Positions 61,103-64,000 of a stretch of DNA of 64,000 nt are shown here, in pieces. The stretch lies in NCBI GenBank assembly GCA_965248775.1, contig OZ252150.1, positions 248,001 to 312,000 on the forward strand. Direction: 5' to 3'. Under the pieces are notes generated by a model that ran no database searches, was not told the DNA's origin, and was given only the letters and a program-made list of their open reading frames with translations. This DNA is from JBHHUI01 sp965248775. Lineage in GTDB: Bacteria > Chloroflexota > Anaerolineae > Anaerolineales > JBHHUI01. Every line of letters starts with the position of its first letter. Position 1 is the stretch's first letter. The translations under genes were made by a program, and so were the position numbers.

Positions 61103-61150
61103 GCACCCAGACCTCCGAGGTCTTGAAGTAGAGCTCGGAGGTCTGGGTGC
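61103..61150. repeat. REP-like palindrome
   Basis: GCACCCAGACCTCCGA (61103-61118) and TCGGAGGTCTGGGTGC (61135-61150) are perfect 16 bp inverted copies with a 16 nt loop. The CAGACCTCCGAGGTCT core is itself palindromic. No T-run follows, so this is more likely a REP-type repeat than an intrinsic terminator. Confidence 0.7.
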
Positions 61151-61265
61151 ATTACGGGATGGGCGCTCGCGGGACTGTTCATACTCTCAGGTGTTTCAGG
61201 CCCATCGGATGACAGTACCAACATCAGGTTGATCGTTTCGGCTGCAACCGGTAAGCTAGTCGGCC

Positions 61266-62843
61266 ATGCAGTCGAAGGTGGAAATTTCACGCGGGGAATG
61301 GTCATTTGTATTGGTGATTGTTCTCGTGGTTGCAATACTGGCGCTCACACCCTTTTTTCGGGCCGCGACTGCTGCTCCGCGAGGCATGGTTTTCAGCGGG
61401 GCACTCCTCAACGCACAGGACACAAATTCCTATTTTGCAAAAATGCGCCAGGGGTATGCGGGCAGCTGGCTTTTCCGGCTGCCGTATAGCGTTGAAGAAC
61501 AAGAGGGCATCGTCTTCTTCACGCTGTATTTGGCACTCGGGCATCTGGCGCGGATGACAGGCCTAAATCTTGTTTTCCTGTTCCATGCAGCGCGCATTGT
61601 TAGTGGGGGCGTGCTTGTTGTTACGCTCTATCGGTTTCTTGCAGATTTCACTACAGATGTTCGCATACGACGCTGGGCATTTCTTGTGGCCGTCTTTGGC
61701 AGCGGATTGGGGTTCTATGCACTCCTTAGCGGGTTGGACTCCTCAGTTGATCTGACTATCCCCGAAGCGAACAATTTCTTTTCGATACTCGCCAATACGC
61801 ATTTCCCGCTGGCTTCGGCGGCTGCCATTTGGGGCATTTTGATTGTCTTTGGAGCTGAGCGCGAATCAGTCTGGCGTTGGATAGCGCTGAGTGCAATTGG
61901 GCTCATAATCGTACAGCTATCCATGCTGCTGGTGCCGGGGCTTTGGGCAGCTCTCGGGGCGGGTGTTCTCTGGCATTGGCGCGCAAAACGGAGCAGGGCA
62001 AGCGGCGAAATCATCCGCCGCGCTCTCGGATTGATGGCTGTAACCGGGGCGGGCGTGTTGCTTTACTTCCTGGCGGCGCGGAATGATGCGGTGCTCACAG
62101 CCTGGACGGTACAAAATGTCACCCCATCGCCACCCGTGTGGGCGTATCTGCTCGGCTTCGGATTGCTACTTCCGTTGGCAGGTTTTTCACTTTGGGAGAA
62201 ACGCCAAAGTGATTCGCCGTTGCCGTGGGTATTGGCAGGTTGGTTGTTCGGCGTTGCGATGTTACTCTATTTTCCCCATCCACTGCAACGCCGCTTTGTG
62301 GGAGGGGTGGGCGTACCCCTCGGCATCCTCGCCGGACTCGGGTTTGCGCGCATCATTCTACAGACAAATGGAATGCGGCGGTTGGCCGCCTTGCTGCTGT
62401 TAATGTTATTTATACTGCCAACAAATTTACTGCTTGTGGGTGTGCTTTCTTTGGCCCCCGAACGTGGCGATGAATTTGTCTACCTCACGCGAGGGGAGCT
62501 GCAAAGTCTCCACTGGCTGGGCACGAATGTTTCAGCATCCGACGTTGTACTGGCTTCGACGGAGCTTGGGAACTTCATTCCGGCCTATGCCGCTGCCCGC
62601 GTGGTGTACGGACATCCCTTTGAAACGATTGATGCGCCGACTCGCGAGCCTTTGGTCAACTCATTTTTCGCGGGGCAACTTTCGTCTGCCGAAGCAGAGG
62701 CACTTCTGACAGATTTTGGTGTGACGTATATTTTTAATGGTCCACGCGAACGAGTTACGGATGTAGATGCTTGGTTGCCGCCTTCCGCAGTTCCGGTTTA
62801 CTCTGCTGATGGCACGACTATCTATATGCTTACTCCTGGCTAG
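61266..62843 (+). CDS. Polytopic membrane protein, GT-C-like
   Basis: A 525-residue integral membrane protein of about twelve helices. Early it has FSGALLNAQDTNSYFAKMRQ in the first extracytoplasmic loop (an acidic residue there is typical of GT-C glycosyltransferases), and it ends in a soluble region about 400-525 (LQSLHWLGTNVSASDVVLAS, ALLTDFGVTYIFNGPRERV). No specific family is named with certainty; the C-terminal region resembles other membrane proteins of unknown glycan role. The following gene overlaps its end. Confidence 0.75.
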   Translation: MQSKVEISRGEWSFVLVIVLVVAILALTPFFRAATAAPRGMVFSGALLNAQDTNSYFAKMRQGYAGSWLFRLPYSVEEQEGIVFFTLYLALGHLARMTGLNLVFLFHAARIVSGGVLVVTLYRFLADFTTDVRIRRWAFLVAVFGSGLGFYALLSGLDSSVDLTIPEANNFFSILANTHFPLASAAAIWGILIVFGAERESVWRWIALSAIGLIIVQLSMLLVPGLWAALGAGVLWHWRAKRSRASGEIIRRALGLMAVTGAGVLLYFLAARNDAVLTAWTVQNVTPSPPVWAYLLGFGLLLPLAGFSLWEKRQSDSPLPWVLAGWLFGVAMLLYFPHPLQRRFVGGVGVPLGILAGLGFARIILQTNGMRRLAALLLLMLFILPTNLLLVGVLSLAPERGDEFVYLTRGELQSLHWLGTNVSASDVVLASTELGNFIPAYAAARVVYGHPFETIDAPTREPLVNSFFAGQLSSAEAEALLTDFGVTYIFNGPRERVTDVDAWLPPSAVPVYSADGTTIYMLTPG

Positions 62844-64000
62844 AACAGTTTCCCTCTCATTGTCTCGATTAACCTTAAACCGCTTCCCGGACTCACGTTG
62901 GATATGGCTCGGCCTGATTCTCGCCGTCATCGCCATTGCCAGTAAAGTGGTTGTTGCTGCGGCTGGCGTTCCCTTCCCTCCCCAGTCCGAATTTTCTGAC
63001 ATCGCACTCTCGCATTGGCCGCATGCGGAGTTTCTGCGTCAAAGTTTGCTCGTCCACCGCCAACTGCCACTTTGGAATCCGACTTTGCTCGGGGGGCAAC
63101 CCTTCGCGGCCGATCCCCTGGCCGGATTATGGTATCCACCAAATTGGCTGTTGCTGCTTCTGCCGCTCCCGTTTGGTTTCAATCTGCTCTTCTTGCTGCA
63201 TCTCTTCCTGGCGGGATGGGGGATGTATGCTTGGCTCCGCAATACGCGCCATTCGCCTCCAGCAGCATTCCTTGGCGCACTCATTGTTTTGGGTATGCCC
63301 AAATTGATCGCTCATTATGGAGCAGGACATTTTGGATTGGTGTCTGCAGTTACATTGACTCCATGGGCGCTTATGGCGACGAGGTGGGCGACAAGCAGTC
63401 GGGGGGCGGTACGCCTGGGTGCTGTGCTCGCGCTGATCTTTCTCGCCGACGTGCGCTGGTGTGCATATGTCCTCGTTTTGGTAGGTGCATACTGGATTTT
63501 AAACAATCGTTTTCGCAAGGGCATACATTCCACTGGAGCAGCGCAATTCCGAATTGTGCTTTGGACCGTATCGATCTTCTTGTTGTCCACGGCTGTGCTC
63601 TGGTTGCCATTGCTCGAATTTGTCACCAAATCCATTCGGGGCTCATTAAGTCTGGAACAGGCCAATGTCTTTGCGCTCGGAGTCCGCGATCTGCTCGGCA
63701 TATTGCTGCCGAATTTCGGTGGGCACCACGAGTTGATGACGTATCTTGGTTGGACGGTTGTGGTGTTCGCAGTCCTGGGTGCGTTGTCTGGAATTCGCTC
63801 ACGAGAAAAGAGCCTGCGTTTCTGGATACTTGTTGGAGGACTGGCAGGAATATGGGCACTTGGTCTGCAGGGGGGGATATTCCGCCTGGGCTTCGCTATT
63901 GTTCCAGGATTCTCCTTGCTGCGCGTGCCTTCGCGCGCGTGGTTTCTGGTGGGCCTGGCAGCAGCGCCTTTGGCGGCGGCCGGGCTCGACGAATTGCGTA
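62809..64000 (+). CDS. YfhO-like membrane protein (cut by window end)
   Basis: An open frame to the window edge. After a basic start, WIWLGLILAVIAIASKVVV forms a helix, then PFPPQSEFSDIALSHWPHAE and LPLWNPTLLGGQPFAADPLAG, the same arrangement as IPLWNPYLFMGVPFLANPQAG in the YfhO-like protein at 22460-25120, so both belong to one family. Several helices follow (e.g. FLLHLFLAGWGMYAWL). ATG 62809 overlaps the previous gene by 35 bp; ATG 62767 or TTG 62860 are alternative starts with no clear ribosome site for any. Confidence 0.75.
   Translation, partial: MARLSICLLLARTVSLSLSRLTLNRFPDSRWIWLGLILAVIAIASKVVVAAAGVPFPPQSEFSDIALSHWPHAEFLRQSLLVHRQLPLWNPTLLGGQPFAADPLAGLWYPPNWLLLLLPLPFGFNLLFLLHLFLAGWGMYAWLRNTRHSPPAAFLGALIVLGMPKLIAHYGAGHFGLVSAVTLTPWALMATRWATSSRGAVRLGAVLALIFLADVRWCAYVLVLVGAYWILNNRFRKGIHSTGAAQFRIVLWTVSIFLLSTAVLWLPLLEFVTKSIRGSLSLEQANVFALGVRDLLGILLPNFGGHHELMTYLGWTVVVFAVLGALSGIRSREKSLRFWILVGGLAGIWALGLQGGIFRLGFAIVPGFSLLRVPSRAWFLVGLAAAPLAAAGLDELR

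Overview
The 64 kb window looks like a chromosomal segment of an uncultivated member of the Chloroflexota (probably Anaerolineae-like). This is an inference from gene content: an rpsF-ssb-rpsR cluster with a long acidic S6 tail, an smc/fabD/rpmF cluster, several YfhO/ArnT-type membrane proteins, proline/threonine-rich exported proteins, a PucC-like (BCD family) MFS carrier, class V aminotransferases, and a decayed kinase-STAND-WD40 gene. No rRNA, tRNA, CRISPR array, prophage or plasmid backbone was recognised.

Layout. 1-1.74 kb: an IS1182-type insertion sequence in a CTAG target. 1.9-5.6 kb (+): a metallo-beta-lactamase-fold hydrolase, then rpsF-ssb-rpsR and an exported PpiC-type prolyl isomerase, closed by a strong terminator. 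5.6-20.2 kb (-): one long co-directional run read as fmt, a broken aquaglyceroporin gene, glpK-glpA-glpB-glpC, panE, an IS1202/ISNCY-like element, then rpmF-fabD-smc. The glp genes encode glycerol kinase and the three-subunit anaerobic glycerol-3-phosphate dehydrogenase, but the uptake channel beside them is a remnant. 20.4-22.5 kb (+): a DUF4870 membrane protein and recJ. 22.5-26.7 kb (-): two large polytopic membrane proteins (YfhO-like and GT39-like). 26.7-32.1 kb (+): a PLP enzyme translationally coupled to an AAA ATPase, a CoA-transferase beta-like protein and an acyl-CoA ligase. 32.2-36.5 kb (+): a frameshifted DUF3179 lipoprotein, a zinc-ribbon membrane protein and a DHH-CBS-CBS-tRNA nucleotidyltransferase fusion. 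36.5-41 kb: a Crp/Fnr regulator, a thioredoxin-like protein and a csoR-copZ-copA copper-efflux operon with a G/C-run operator lying on the csoR start. 41-47.4 kb (+): an L,D-transpeptidase, a CcdA/TlpA pair, a DUF2085 protein, and a pgeF-yggS-yggT-yggU set like the ylm genes of Gram-positive cell-division clusters but without sepF. 47.4-50.6 kb (-): a membrane-anchored NACHT/HEAT-like protein and a zinc-ribbon coiled-coil protein. 50.7-53.4 kb (+): a thioredoxin-fold lipoprotein, CopC and the PucC-like carrier. 53.9-61.1 kb: accessory DNA, with a Ser/Thr-kinase-STAND-WD40 gene carrying several inactivating lesions, two small lipoprotein genes (one split by an IS701-like element) and a REP-like palindrome. 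61.3-64 kb (+): two more polytopic membrane proteins, the last cut by the window edge.

Themes. Housekeeping genes are intact, whereas disruptions cluster in transposases, the STAND gene, the DUF3179 lipoprotein and the aquaporin remnant. Two IS insertions can be undone on paper: removing each element plus one target duplication restores a sensible gene or intergenic region. The most unusual items are the WD40 array, with DNA repeats so alike that they imply recent duplication or gene conversion, the IS landing exactly between the panE stop and the rpmF -35 box, and the copper-regulator operator that doubles as ribosome-binding region.
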